Origin: Rhodospirillaceae bacterium
GTDB lineage: Bacteria; Pseudomonadota; Alphaproteobacteria; DSM-16000; Inquilinaceae
Assembly: GCA_020638595.1 (NCBI GenBank)
Contig: JACKIG010000022.1
Location: forward strand, 1-62,021
Length of the DNA stretch: 62,021 bases
Direction of reading: 5' to 3'
The position numbers and the translations under genes are program-made. Below are positions 8,736 through 17,062 of this stretch, piece after piece (positions within the stretch are counted from its first letter, which is position 1; each line of letters opens with the position of its first letter). Below the pieces are notes generated by a model that did no database searches, was not told the DNA's origin, and saw only the letters and a program-made list of their open reading frames with translations.

Positions 8736-9533
8736 CTAGAACGTGCTTTGAAGGAACTGGCGGCACCGTTCGGAAGTGGGGTTGTCGAAGACCTGGTCGG
8801 GCGGCCCCTGTTCCTCGATACGGCCCTGGTGCAGGAACACGATCTCGCTGGAGACCTCGCGCGCAAACCGCATCTCGTGCGTGACCAGCAGCATGGTCGT
8901 GCCTTCGTCGGCCAGCTGGCGGATGACCCGCAGCACCTCGCCGACCAGCTCGGGGTCCAGGGCCGACGTGGGTTCGTCGAACAGCATCACCCGCGGGCGC
9001 ATCGCCAGCGCCCTGGCAATGGCGGCGCGCTGCTGCTGGCCGCCGGACAGCTGGCTGGGAAAGTGGTGGCGCTTGTCGGCGATGCCGACCTTGTCCAGCA
9101 GCTGCTCGGCCAGGGCCTCCGCCTCGCGGCGCGGCACCTTCTGCACGTGGACCGGCGCCTCGATGATGTTCTGCAGCACCGTCATGTGGGACCACAGGTT
9201 GAAGCTCTGGAACACCATGCCCAGCGATGCCCGGATGCGGTCGACCTGGCGGCGGTCGGCCGGCACCGACATGCCGCCCGACAGGGTGCGCATCCGGATC
9301 AGTTCGCCGTTGACGCGGACCTCGCCGGAATCGGGGCATTCCAGCAGGTTGATGCAGCGCAGGACCGTGCTCTTGCCCGATCCGGACGACCCGATCATCG
9401 AGATCACCGACCCCAGCTCGGCCTTCAGCGACACGCCCTTCAGCACCTCCAGCGCGCCGAAGCGCTTGTGCAGGTCATGAACGGCAAGCGCCGGGGGCGG
9501 GGGGGCTTGCACGCTGCTTTGGGCGGTGGTCAC
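8736..9533 (-). CDS. polar amino acid ABC transporter ATP-binding protein (HisP/OccP type)
   Basis: 265 aa, GTG start. Walker A is SGSGKST, the signature is LSGGQQQRAAIARALAM, Walker B is MLFDEPTSALDPE, the H-loop is LLVTHEM and the Q-loop is VFQSFNLW. The 20-residue insertion before the Q-loop (around GGMSVPADRRQ) is the mark of the HisP/OccP/NocP branch that energises uptake of basic amino acids or opines. No permease or binding-protein gene is adjacent, so it is an orphan ATPase here. Confidence 0.88.
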   Translation of the reverse strand: MTTAQSSVQAPPPPALAVHDLHKRFGALEVLKGVSLKAELGSVISMIGSSGSGKSTVLRCINLLECPDSGEVRVNGELIRMRTLSGGMSVPADRRQVDRIRASLGMVFQSFNLWSHMTVLQNIIEAPVHVQKVPRREAEALAEQLLDKVGIADKRHHFPSQLSGGQQQRAAIARALAMRPRVMLFDEPTSALDPELVGEVLRVIRQLADEGTTMLLVTHEMRFAREVSSEIVFLHQGRIEEQGPPDQVFDNPTSERCRQFLQSTF

Positions 9534-9574
9534 AGGGATTTACGCATGGGCGGGCCGGGAAAACGACAAAGGGA

Positions 9575-9596
9575 CGTGCCCAAGGGTCCGGGCACG
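9575..9596 (-). terminator. terminator hairpin downstream of lipoprotein-bactofilin operon
   Basis: CGTGCCC pairs with GGGCACG over an 8-nt loop. Read leftward it is followed by a T-rich stretch (TCCCTTTGTCGTTTT). It lies about 80 nt past the lipoprotein stop codon. Confidence 0.5.
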
Positions 9597-9675
9597 CCGC
9601 TCAGGCGGTATCAGTCACCCCACTGTCTATACGGCGGCACGGCCCGGCCTGCCAACCGATAACCGGCGATGCGGG

Positions 9676-10068
9676 CTAGCTGGTGGCGCGGCCACCGCGG
9701 CTGGCGACGATCTGGCCCAGACAGCCGGGGGCGCTGACCGTGCCCTGCTGGCGGTGGCGCGCTTCGTAATGCGTAACCTGCTGGCGGCCGCCCTGGTCGT
9801 AGAAGAAGACGTCGAAGACACATGTGCCGGTACGATACTGCCAGATTTCGGCCGGCTGTTCCTGGCGCCGAAGCTCCGGCTGGCCCATCATCGCCGAGAC
9901 CTCGTTCGGCGACAGCCCCATCAGCGTCTCGGGATCGACGCTGCCTGCGGCACGACCGCCGGCACCGCCGCCGGTCGTTCCGCAGGCGGCCAGCAGCGCC
10001 GCAACACAGAGGGCCGGCACGGCCGGCCGAAGCCGGCCGCGCCACCCGGGTGTCGATCGGTGGCTCAC
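9676..10068 (-). CDS. small outer-membrane-type lipoprotein
   Basis: 130 aa. A basic N-terminus and a hydrophobic stretch end in the lipobox LLAACG, so it should be exported and lipidated at Cys29 or nearby. The mature part has a Gly/Ala-rich linker, then LMGLSPNEVSAMMGQPELRRQE and WQYRTGTCVFDVFFY. This helix-then-sheet pattern recalls the BamE/SmpA-like (OmlA) fold. The GTG start overlaps the stop of the bactofilin gene (GTGA), so the two are translationally coupled. A role in envelope assembly is inferred from the fold only. Confidence 0.7.
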   Translation of the reverse strand: MSHRSTPGWRGRLRPAVPALCVAALLAACGTTGGGAGGRAAGSVDPETLMGLSPNEVSAMMGQPELRRQEQPAEIWQYRTGTCVFDVFFYDQGGRQQVTHYEARHRQQGTVSAPGCLGQIVASRGGRATS

Positions 10069-10829
10069 TCCGCCCCCTCTTGGGCTGCCACGGGCATCGG
10101 CGGTGCGTCGCCGCCCAGCGGCTCGTGCGAGATGCTCTCGCGGGCATAGCTGCTCGACGGGACGCGGTCGGTCAGCGGGACCACGCTTTCCAGCGGGTCC
10201 ATCGTGCCGACGACGCGGCCGCCGACCTCAACCTCCAGCTCGCCATAGCGTACGGAGCCGGAGACGATGCCGGTGCCGCAGACCTTCAGGCGATGGCGGA
10301 CGATCAGGTCGCCTTCGAAGCGGCCGCCGATATCGGCGGTATCGACTTCCGCGCTACCCTTGAACACGCCGCTTTCACCGATCTCGATGATGTGGCAGTC
10401 GCGCAGCTTGGCTTCGATCTGGCCTTCGACGACCAGGTGGTCGCAGGCGCTGATCTCGCCGGCCAGGGTGATCTCGCGGCCGACCTGCAGCTTGCGGGTC
10501 GTGTCGCGGGTCCGCTCCACGGGCTCGGCCGTCGCGGCCGGAGGTGCCGAGGACGGCGGCGCTGCGGGCGGGGGGCTGCCGGCAGGGCGGCGGGCCGCGT
10601 TTCCGGGCATGTCGACGACCCGGCGCGGGGCGTCCGGCTGGCGGAACGGGGTAGAGGGGGATTTCGGAGTGTTCATAGTGTCTCCCTGGCTCTTGTCGGC
10701 GGCAGGATGGACGGCTCGGGCCGAGTCGTCGCTGGAACCATAGGCGTTGGAACCACTGGTGTAGCGGCTGGTGGGCTGGCCGTCGGCTGCCGGTTTGTCA
10801 TCGCTGGGCGAGGGGCGTCGGCGAAACAC
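10065..10829 (-). CDS. bactofilin-family cytoskeletal protein
   Basis: About 254 aa. A Pro/Ala-rich disordered N-terminal region (~1-115) is followed by a polymer-forming beta-helix domain: KLQVGREITLAGEISACDHL, EGQIEAKLRDCHIIEIGESG and GRFEGDLIVRHRLKVCGTG. These are the short right-handed beta-helix turns typical of DUF583/bactofilin. A disordered tail follows. The start is GTG 10829 with GGGAGGA in front; ATG 10844 lacks a ribosome site, and an internal ATG at 10677 also has a good GGGAGAC. Bactofilins form cytoplasmic filaments that localise envelope enzymes. The coupled lipoprotein may be an envelope partner. Confidence 0.82.
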   Translation of the reverse strand: MFRRRPSPSDDKPAADGQPTSRYTSGSNAYGSSDDSARAVHPAADKSQGDTMNTPKSPSTPFRQPDAPRRVVDMPGNAARRPAGSPPPAAPPSSAPPAATAEPVERTRDTTRKLQVGREITLAGEISACDHLVVEGQIEAKLRDCHIIEIGESGVFKGSAEVDTADIGGRFEGDLIVRHRLKVCGTGIVSGSVRYGELEVEVGGRVVGTMDPLESVVPLTDRVPSSSYARESISHEPLGGDAPPMPVAAQEGAE

Positions 10830-10913
10830 GGGAGTTCCTCCCATTGCTGGATCGAGGCAGAGGCTTCGACGCGGCGAAGTCTAGTCACAAACGCAAAATG
10901 GTTAAAGGCCAAT

Positions 10914-11591
10914 TCAGCTCGATTCTGAAATTTTTGTAGCAAGCCTTTGAAATACATGTACCATAAATGCGGCTGCGACGATCGGCGCCAGCAGATTGAC
11001 TAGCGGCACGGTCATCAGCACTGCAATCACCAGACCCGCCAGAAACACCGTCCCACGGTTGCTGCGGCGCAATACTGCCGCCTCCTTGGCGGGCAGCCGG
11101 CGCAGGGCCACGATCTCGTAGTATTCGCGCCCCAAGAGATAGCCGTTCACCGCGTAGAATACGACGAGGTTTATGCCCGGCAGTACCAGCGTCAACAGGA
11201 ATGCCACCAGGTTGACGCCAAGCCAGACGGCGAAGAACCGCAGGCCCGACACCAGACCGGCCAGGACGCTGACCGGCCGGGCCGGGCCCAGCCCCGGATA
11301 GTGGCGCTGTTCCACCGCCTCGGCCACGTCCTCCAGCATCATGGTGCTGATGGTCACGGCAATGGCCGGGAAGGCCATGAACGCCAGTACGAAGGCGCCG
11401 AAGGTGGCGATGAAGTCGATCAGCCCGTCCAGCCAACCCCAGTCGACCAGGGTCAGCCACTGCATGGCGGCACCAGCCCCCAGCACCAGCAGCACCATCA
11501 CCGCAAGGGCGCCGCCGATGCTGATCCAGATGACCTTGCGGATGGCCGGATCGCCAAGCTGCTCGAACGCCCGGCCAAGATCGCTGAACAT
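10914..11591 (-). CDS. EI24/CysZ-like integral membrane protein
   Basis: 225 aa with four or five strongly hydrophobic segments, for example WISIGGALAVMVLLVLGAG, FIATFGAFVLAFMAFPAIAV and VWLGVNLVAFLLTLVLPG. The motifs LGREYYEIVALRRL and the hairpin-like TM arrangement match the EI24 domain family, which includes the sulfate permease CysZ. The frame is open to 11918, but homology begins at MFSDLGRAFEQLG, preceded by GGAGACGCGGGG. The transported substrate, if any, is unknown. Confidence 0.75.
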   Translation of the reverse strand: MFSDLGRAFEQLGDPAIRKVIWISIGGALAVMVLLVLGAGAAMQWLTLVDWGWLDGLIDFIATFGAFVLAFMAFPAIAVTISTMMLEDVAEAVEQRHYPGLGPARPVSVLAGLVSGLRFFAVWLGVNLVAFLLTLVLPGINLVVFYAVNGYLLGREYYEIVALRRLPAKEAAVLRRSNRGTVFLAGLVIAVLMTVPLVNLLAPIVAAAFMVHVFQRLATKISESS

Positions 11592-11623
11592 GCCCCGCGT
11601 CTCCGCTCCCGCTCCGGCCGGCG

Positions 11624-12406
11624 TCAGCGCTGGTACTTGCGGAAGTCGGGCTTGCGCTTCTCCAGGAACGCCCGGACACCCTCCTGGCTTTCCTCGGTGT
11701 GGTAGTACTGGCTGACATGGTGCAGCCCCATGGCGGAGATGCCGGCGATCGCCGCGGTATCGGCGTTGAACGACCGCTTGGCGATGGTCAGGGCCGTCGG
11801 GCTCTTCTCCAGGATCTCCGCACACCATTCGGCCACGGTTTCGTCCAGCTTGTCGTCGGGCACGACCGTGTTGCACAGACCCATGTCCAGCGCCTGGTGG
11901 GCAGTGTAGCGCCGGCACAGGTACCAGACCTCGCGCGCCTTCTTCTCGCCGATGCAGCGGGCCATGTAGGCGGTGCCGAATCCGGGGTCGACCGAGCCGA
12001 CCTTGGGGCCGACCTGGCCGAACACCGCCGTTTCCGACGCGATGGTCAGGTCGCAGATCAGCGCCAGCACGTGTCCGCCGCCGATGGCATAGCCGCGCAC
12101 GCGCGCGATCACCGGCTTGGGCACGTCGCGGATGATGCCCTGCATCTCCTCCAGCGGCAGTCCGATGATGCCGCGGCCGTCATAGTGCCCCTCATGCGCC
12201 GACTGGTCGCCGCCGGTGCAGAAGGCGCGGTTGCCGGCCCCGGTCAGGACGATGACGCCGATGGCCTTGTTCCAGCCGGCGCGGGCGAAGGCATCGATCA
12301 GCTCTTCGCAGGTCTGGCCGCGGAACGCATTCATCTTGTCGGGACGGTTGATGGTGATGGTGGCCACCCCGTCCGTCTCTTCATACAGGATGTCCTCGTA
12401 CGGCAT
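11624..12406 (-). CDS. badI: 2-ketocyclohexanecarboxyl-CoA hydrolase (BadI-like), crotonase superfamily
   Basis: 260 aa. Across its whole length it resembles Rhodopseudomonas BadI as I recall it: MPYEDILYEETDGVATITIN, then RPDKMNAFRGQTCEELI, FCTGGDQSAHEGHYDGRG, VIARVRGYAIGGGHVLA and a C-terminal EKRKPDFRKY. The oxyanion-hole glycines and the GDQSAH segment shared with MenB-type ring-cleaving or ring-forming crotonases are present. BadI opens the ring of 2-ketocyclohexanecarboxyl-CoA to pimelyl-CoA in anaerobic benzoate and cyclohexanecarboxylate degradation. GGAGAGAGG precedes the ATG. No other bad genes are adjacent, so the function is a family-based call; a MenB-like reaction is the alternative. 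Confidence 0.78.
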   Translation of the reverse strand: MPYEDILYEETDGVATITINRPDKMNAFRGQTCEELIDAFARAGWNKAIGVIVLTGAGNRAFCTGGDQSAHEGHYDGRGIIGLPLEEMQGIIRDVPKPVIARVRGYAIGGGHVLALICDLTIASETAVFGQVGPKVGSVDPGFGTAYMARCIGEKKAREVWYLCRRYTAHQALDMGLCNTVVPDDKLDETVAEWCAEILEKSPTALTIAKRSFNADTAAIAGISAMGLHHVSQYYHTEESQEGVRAFLEKRKPDFRKYQR

Positions 12407-12596
12407 GCCTCTCTCCGTTTGCGGCGCTGGCGGCCCAGGCGGTCTGGCGCGGCGGCAAGCTATAGCAGAAACTGGCGCCGTCGGGACGGCCGGTTTTCGA
12501 CATGGCGGCCGACGGCGTTTTGACACAAATGCCGGCGACGCTGCGCAATGGCCGGCAGGTCCCCGGCCGCAACCGGTGGAAAGGACCGACGAAGCA

Positions 12597-13091
12597 ATGC
12601 GCCTCGCCCTCATGCCAGCGCTGATCGCGGCGGCCATCGGCTCAACGACGCCGGCGGCCGCCCTGGACGGCGACCTGAGTGATCTTCCCGCGCTGTTTCC
12701 CGCCGGCCTCGTGCGCCAGCTGACGCCCGGCGCCGACCACCCGGCCGGCGGCTGGATCTTCGAAACCTTCAGGGCGCCGGAACTGTCCGGCTCCTCCGAC
12801 AACGCGATGCTGTCCATGTTCTACAACGGCATCGACGACGAAACCTGGCCCTATCCCCGCATTCTCCAGGTCCTGCTGGCCGACCTGTGCGGCAAGATCG
12901 CCGACGGGACGGCCGCCGCGCTGGTGGAGGCCGCCTATGCCGAGCCGTCGACAATACCGCCGGAGGATGCCGGCGGGAACGGCGGCGAGACGATGCAGAT
13001 GGCCCTGGTCGAACAGGTGGGGCACTGTCAGGTGCAGGTGCATATCGGCGGCGCCCGCTGGCATACGATCGCGACGGTGATCACGCGATGA
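12597..13091 (+). CDS. small exported protein of unknown function
   Basis: 164 aa with a clear signal peptide (MRLALMPALIAAAIGSTTPAAALDG, cut near residue 23). The mature domain contains LPALFPAGLVRQLTPGADHP, then GWIFETFRAPELSGSSDN and a single late Cys pair (DLCGKI, VGHCQVQV). I do not recognise the family. The frame is open far upstream, but the signal sequence fixes the start. It lies between badI (divergent) and the transhydrogenase gene (same strand, 61 nt downstream), so it may be co-transcribed with the latter. Confidence 0.6.
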   Translation: MRLALMPALIAAAIGSTTPAAALDGDLSDLPALFPAGLVRQLTPGADHPAGGWIFETFRAPELSGSSDNAMLSMFYNGIDDETWPYPRILQVLLADLCGKIADGTAAALVEAAYAEPSTIPPEDAGGNGGETMQMALVEQVGHCQVQVHIGGARWHTIATVITR

Positions 13092-13152
13092 GACGGCACA
13101 CCCCCCGGCCCGGGGGGAACCAACAAGAAAACGACCCAAGGGAGAGACCACC

Positions 13153-14460
13153 ATGGTAGCGCGGACACCCTACATGCCCCGTCCGGGCGGCGAGACGGCG
13201 TTCACCGTCGCCCCGTCATCCCTGAAATTCGGCTCCGGCGTGCTGGCGGAGCTGGGGGGCGATGCCCGCAAGCTCGGCCTTGCCCGGGTGGCCCTGTTCG
13301 TCGACCGGCATGTGGTCGCGACCGAGCCGTTCGAGATCGCGCGCCGGGCGCTGGCCGGGGCGGGCGTCGAGGCCGTCGTCTATGACCGCGTGCGGGTGGA
13401 GCCGACCGACGGCGCCTTCCTGGATGCCGCCGCGTTCGCGCGCGACGCCGCGGTGGACGGCTTCGTGTCCATCGGCGGCGGGTCGACCATGGACACGGCC
13501 AAGGCGGCCAACCTGCTTGCCACCTATCCCGCCGACCTGCTGGCCTATGTGAACAAGCCCATCGGCGACGGCCAGCCGGTGCCGGGGCCGGTGAAGCCGC
13601 ACATCGCCTGTCCGACGACCGCGGGCACCGGCAGCGAGAACACCGGTGTCACCATTTTCGACTTCGTCGAGCGCGAGGTGAAGACCGGCATCTCCTCGCC
13701 CCACCTGAAGCCGACGCTGGCGGTCGTGGACCCGACCACGACCTACAGCCTGCCGCCCGGCGTGGTGGCGTCCACCGGTTTCGACGTGCTGACCCACGCC
13801 ATCGAAAGCTACACCGCCAAGCCCTACACCCAGCGCGACAAGCCGGCCGACCCCACCGCACGGCCCCCCTACCAGGGCGCCAATCCGTGGAGCGATATCG
13901 GCGCGGCCCAGGCCATCCGCCTGGGCGGACGCTACCTGCTGCGCGCCGTGGCGGATGGCGACGACCGCGAGGCCCGCGACGGCCTGATGTTCGCTGCCAC
14001 CATGGCCGGGCTCGCGTTCGGCAATGCCGGCGTGCACATCCCCCATGCCATGTCCTATTCGGTGGCCGGACTGAACCACCGCTACACCGCCGTCGGCTAC
14101 GAGCGCGAGGCGCCGATGGTGCCGCACGGCGTGTCCGTCGTGCTGAATGCCCCGGCGGCGTTCCGCTTCACCAGCGACGTCGATCCCGAGCGGCACCTGC
14201 AGGCCGCCGGCTGGCTGGGGGCGGAACTGGCCGGCGCCGGGCCCAACGATGCCGGCACGGTGCTGGCACCGCGCCTGGCCTGGATGATGCAGGCGGCGCA
14301 GATCCCCAACGGGCTCTCCGCCATCGGCTACACCGAAGCCGACATCCCGGCCCTGGTGAAGGGGGCAGCCGCCCAGCAGCGCCTGCTGGTGATCAGCCCG
14401 CGCCCGGTGGGGGAGGCGGACCTGGCCGCCATGTACCACGACGCCATGCGCTATTGGTGA
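13153..14460 (+). CDS. hydroxyacid-oxoacid transhydrogenase (HOT/ADHFE1 type, iron-containing ADH family)
   Basis: 435 aa. It follows human ADHFE1 through APSSLKFGSGV, YDRVRVEPTDGAF, SIGGGSTMDTAKAANL, PTTAGTGSENTGV, STGFDVLTHAIESYT and GNAGVHIPHAMSYSVAG. The iron-ligand region (D, H, H, H) of group III alcohol dehydrogenases is intact, as is the GGGS nucleotide site. The characterised reaction is 4-hydroxybutyrate + 2-oxoglutarate to succinate semialdehyde + D-2-hydroxyglutarate, without external cofactor. GGGAGAG precedes the ATG. Succinate semialdehyde would feed the TCA cycle. A 4-hydroxybutyrate theme with the AbfD-like gene at the left edge is possible but speculative. Confidence 0.87.
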   Translation: MVARTPYMPRPGGETAFTVAPSSLKFGSGVLAELGGDARKLGLARVALFVDRHVVATEPFEIARRALAGAGVEAVVYDRVRVEPTDGAFLDAAAFARDAAVDGFVSIGGGSTMDTAKAANLLATYPADLLAYVNKPIGDGQPVPGPVKPHIACPTTAGTGSENTGVTIFDFVEREVKTGISSPHLKPTLAVVDPTTTYSLPPGVVASTGFDVLTHAIESYTAKPYTQRDKPADPTARPPYQGANPWSDIGAAQAIRLGGRYLLRAVADGDDREARDGLMFAATMAGLAFGNAGVHIPHAMSYSVAGLNHRYTAVGYEREAPMVPHGVSVVLNAPAAFRFTSDVDPERHLQAAGWLGAELAGAGPNDAGTVLAPRLAWMMQAAQIPNGLSAIGYTEADIPALVKGAAAQQRLLVISPRPVGEADLAAMYHDAMRYW

Positions 14461-14494
14461 GGCAACCCGCGGCTTTCCCCACCGCTCGACGAGG

Positions 14495-14512
14495 CCCCCG
14501 CCTGCGCGGGGG
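14495..14512. repeat. REP-like hairpin 1
   Basis: CCCCCGC and GCGGGGG flank a CTGC loop in the space between the convergent transhydrogenase gene and the 14.6 kb membrane protein gene. It may serve as a bidirectional terminator. Confidence 0.4.
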
Positions 14513-14550
14513 CGACGGGAAATCATAGCAACATTCAACACCATACCGTC

Positions 14551-14570
14551 ATCCCCGCGAAGGCGGGGAT
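14551..14570. repeat. REP-like hairpin 2
   Basis: ATCCCCGC and GCGGGGAT flank GAAG, preceded by CGTC. The sequence CGTCATCCCCGCGAAGGCGG is a common extragenic palindrome in proteobacterial genomes. It lies in the same convergent spacer as the previous hairpin and probably ends the radical SAM operon. Confidence 0.5.
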
Positions 14571-14609
14571 CTCCTCGGCCTGTGCACGGGGATCGGCCCC
14601 AGAAGCGGA

Positions 14610-15587
14610 TTACTGATGCGCGCCGGACCGGTGTTCCAGCAGGGCCTGGACCGTGCGCCAGGCGGCGTGGGTGATCACGGCGATCGCCTTGGGGTTGGTG
14701 TGGTAGCCGGAGGTCTTGGTCGTCTTCTGGCGGATCACCAGGACGTCGACCTCGTCCTCGCGCTTGGTCTCCAGCGTCAGGGTCTGGTCGTATGAGATCG
14801 GCGGGAAGGCCAGCTTGAAGCTCTGGCGGGCGATCACCACGGCGTAGAGATAGGGGAAATGCGTGCCTTTGACGGTGTTCAGGGCGACCTGAAGCTGCAG
14901 GCCCAGGAAATCCTCCGGCCCGTCGGGGAAACGGATGAAGACCCGGGCGCCGACGGGGGCGCGGGCGTCCTTCCGGCCCGCCATCTCCATCATCGGCTGG
15001 ATCTGGCAGGGCGGCTCGGTCATGGTTTCGACGACCTTCAGCGCCTCGTTCAGCGCCTTGACCTGCTGGACCAGTGTGACCGGCCGCCAGCCACGGCGCG
15101 TGCCGGTGAACCAGTGCGGCAGCAGCAGTACCGATCCGTCGACAACCACGATCCAGAACCAGCGTTCCCCCGTCACCAGCCCCAGCACCGCGACGCCGAT
15201 GCCGAAGCCCAGCATCATCAGGGCGCCGGGCACGCAAGTGATGTCGATGGCGGTGTCGTCCCAGCGCCGCACCTTGCGTTCGAACGCGAAGACCGCATCG
15301 AAGCGGTCGCGGGTCGTCTTCTCCCAGGTCTTGTTGCGCAACGCGCCGACGGGTTTGGAGGTGTCGTAGCCGCGCAGGCACAGCAAGAGGGTGCCGGCCA
15401 GCAGCAGCGGCAGACCGGCCAGCAGCAGCGGCATGGGATGGGGCCAGACCGGAACCAGTTGCACCGCCACGCCGGCCAGGATCAGCCCCAGCGCCGCCGC
15501 CATGCGCGGCGCGTAGGGCAGGCGCGGCCACAGCAGGAACTGCAGGGCGTCGCGCTTCAGCGGGTCCTTCAGCGTCGCCTGCGCCAT
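14610..15587 (-). CDS. polytopic membrane protein, third gene of the CHSA-tail operon
   Basis: 325 aa, no family recognised. Hydrophobic segments fall in two pairs: MAAALGLILAGVAVQLVPVW and MPLLLAGLPLLLAGTLLLCL near the N-terminus (~30-75), then CVPGALMMLGFGIGVAVLGLV and WFWIVVVDGSVLLLPHWF (~115-165). The last ~150 residues are soluble and mixed alpha/beta, with ARVFIRFPDGPEDFLGLQLQ and IRQKTTKTSGYHTNP. The start overlaps the radical SAM gene by about 19 nt, implying tight coupling. It may anchor or export the modified protein, or sense it; that is inference from context. Confidence 0.65.
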   Translation of the reverse strand: MAQATLKDPLKRDALQFLLWPRLPYAPRMAAALGLILAGVAVQLVPVWPHPMPLLLAGLPLLLAGTLLLCLRGYDTSKPVGALRNKTWEKTTRDRFDAVFAFERKVRRWDDTAIDITCVPGALMMLGFGIGVAVLGLVTGERWFWIVVVDGSVLLLPHWFTGTRRGWRPVTLVQQVKALNEALKVVETMTEPPCQIQPMMEMAGRKDARAPVGARVFIRFPDGPEDFLGLQLQVALNTVKGTHFPYLYAVVIARQSFKLAFPPISYDQTLTLETKREDEVDVLVIRQKTTKTSGYHTNPKAIAVITHAAWRTVQALLEHRSGAHQ

Positions 15588-17062
15588 CGCCCCAATCCTT
15601 GCAGAGAGCCGGCCACCCGGCCCCGCACGGCCGCCCACGCCGCCCGGCGCAGCTCGCCCGTTCCCCGTTCCGCCCAATAGAGCGGACAGGCGCCCTGGCA
15701 CAGCGCGAAATGGGGGCAGGCCTTGCAGGCCGCCGGCGCGTGACGCTTGGCCCGGTAGTAGCGGGCGTCGGCCCCGTTCCATACGGCCTCGAACCCGTCG
15801 GTCAACAGGTTGCCGACGCCGCCGGCGAAGCTGGAACACGGGCGTACCTCGCCCGACGGCGCCACATGGATCAAGCCGTCGCAGGCCGCACACCCCTTGT
15901 TGCCCAGCCCGTGGGCCACCGGGTTGAACAGGCAGAACGGCGTCGGCGAATACCAGTGGAAGCCGATGGCGCGGTCCTTCGCCCGCTGTTTGGCCGCCAG
16001 CACATGACTGCCGATCTCGGCATAGGTCATGGCGAGGTCGCCGTGCTTGCCCAGGCGCGAGGATCCGGTCGGGATCAGGAAGTTCATCGACAGGTGCGGC
16101 AGGCCGAGATCGGCGGCCAGGTCCACGATGCCGGCCAGCGCATGGGCGTTGGCGCGGCTGACGGTGGTGTTGGTGTGCACCGTCAGCCCGGCGGCGCGCA
16201 GGTTGGCCAGCCCGCGCAGCGTCTTGGCGAACGTGCCCGGACGCTGGGTCAGGCCCTCGTGCGTCTCGGCATCGGCCCCTTCCAGGCTGACCTGGGCCGA
16301 GGTCAGGCCGGCGTCGACCAGGCGGGCGACATAGCGCGGTTCGGCACAGCGCAGGCCGTTGGTGATCAGGTTGACGCGCATGCCGCGGCCCGCCGCATGG
16401 GCGATCAGCTCCGGCAGCTGTGGATGCAATGTCGGCTCGCCGCCGGTGAAGCTCAGGCTCGGAACCTCCGCCTCGTCGGCCAGGATGTCGATGACGCGCC
16501 GGATCTCCCCGGTGGTCATCACCCGATCCGGGGCGACGGCCGGCCGCCGCTGCCAGGGCCAGCGGCGCCGGCCGGGCTCGCGGCCCGGGTTGCCGGGGCC
16601 GGCCTCGGCATCGCCGCAGCCGGCATAGCAGAAACGGCAGGCGAGGTTGCAGCTGTAGGTCAGCGCGACCTCCGCCATCACCGGCCGGGCGGTGAAACTG
16701 CCGGTGAACCGGTCGGTGTCCGTCGCCAGGCGGCCGCTGCCTTCGCCCAGGGCGCCGCTCAACAGGTCGCGCAGGTCGCAGAAGAAGGCATGAACCTGGA
16801 ACAGCCGGTCGGGGTCGCCGGCCGCGCCGCAGTCGGCCGCGATCCGCGCGATGGGGGTGCCGGCCAGCGCGCGGTCCAGCAGCCGGGCGCCCTGCGGGTT
16901 CAGGGCGTACACCTCCGTCGGCATCTTGATCAGGACGCTGTCCGACAGGCGTACGCGCACATACGGGCGGATGGCGGCAACGAACTGGTCGACCCATTGC
17001 AGGTCGTCAAGCGTACGGCCGAAGTCCTCCGGTGTGCCGGGAATCACCGGATCGCGCGGCAT
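15569..17062 (-). CDS. radical SAM/SPASM enzyme with PqqD/RRE-like N-terminal domain
   Basis: 497 aa. Residues ~30-105 (VRVRLSDSVLIKM, YALNPQGARLLDRALAG, FFCDLRDLLSGALG) have the pattern of a PqqD-type RiPP recognition element. The radical SAM core starts at ~130: Cys138-x3-Cys142-x2-Cys145 in YSCNLACRFCYAGC, with SLSFTGGEPTLHP and VNLITNGLRC. The C-terminal SPASM region carries auxiliary-cluster cysteines, including C-x2-C-x5-C-x3-C in CKACPHFALCQGAC and GEVRPCSS. This combination is that of peptide-modifying enzymes (sactipeptide, ranthipeptide, PqqE-like). Its ATG overlaps the stop of the gene encoding the Cys-His-Ser-Ala tail by 1 nt (TGATG), so that tail is the obvious candidate substrate. 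The chemistry is unknown. Confidence 0.85.
   Translation of the reverse strand: MPRDPVIPGTPEDFGRTLDDLQWVDQFVAAIRPYVRVRLSDSVLIKMPTEVYALNPQGARLLDRALAGTPIARIAADCGAAGDPDRLFQVHAFFCDLRDLLSGALGEGSGRLATDTDRFTGSFTARPVMAEVALTYSCNLACRFCYAGCGDAEAGPGNPGREPGRRRWPWQRRPAVAPDRVMTTGEIRRVIDILADEAEVPSLSFTGGEPTLHPQLPELIAHAAGRGMRVNLITNGLRCAEPRYVARLVDAGLTSAQVSLEGADAETHEGLTQRPGTFAKTLRGLANLRAAGLTVHTNTTVSRANAHALAGIVDLAADLGLPHLSMNFLIPTGSSRLGKHGDLAMTYAEIGSHVLAAKQRAKDRAIGFHWYSPTPFCLFNPVAHGLGNKGCAACDGLIHVAPSGEVRPCSSFAGGVGNLLTDGFEAVWNGADARYYRAKRHAPAACKACPHFALCQGACPLYWAERGTGELRRAAWAAVRGRVAGSLQGLGRWRRRR

Noticed and set aside
13216..15531. A 771-codon minus-strand open frame over the transhydrogenase and the 14.6 kb membrane protein region
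   Set aside because: It is out of frame with both real genes and its sequence is His/Gly/Arg-rich shadow coding.
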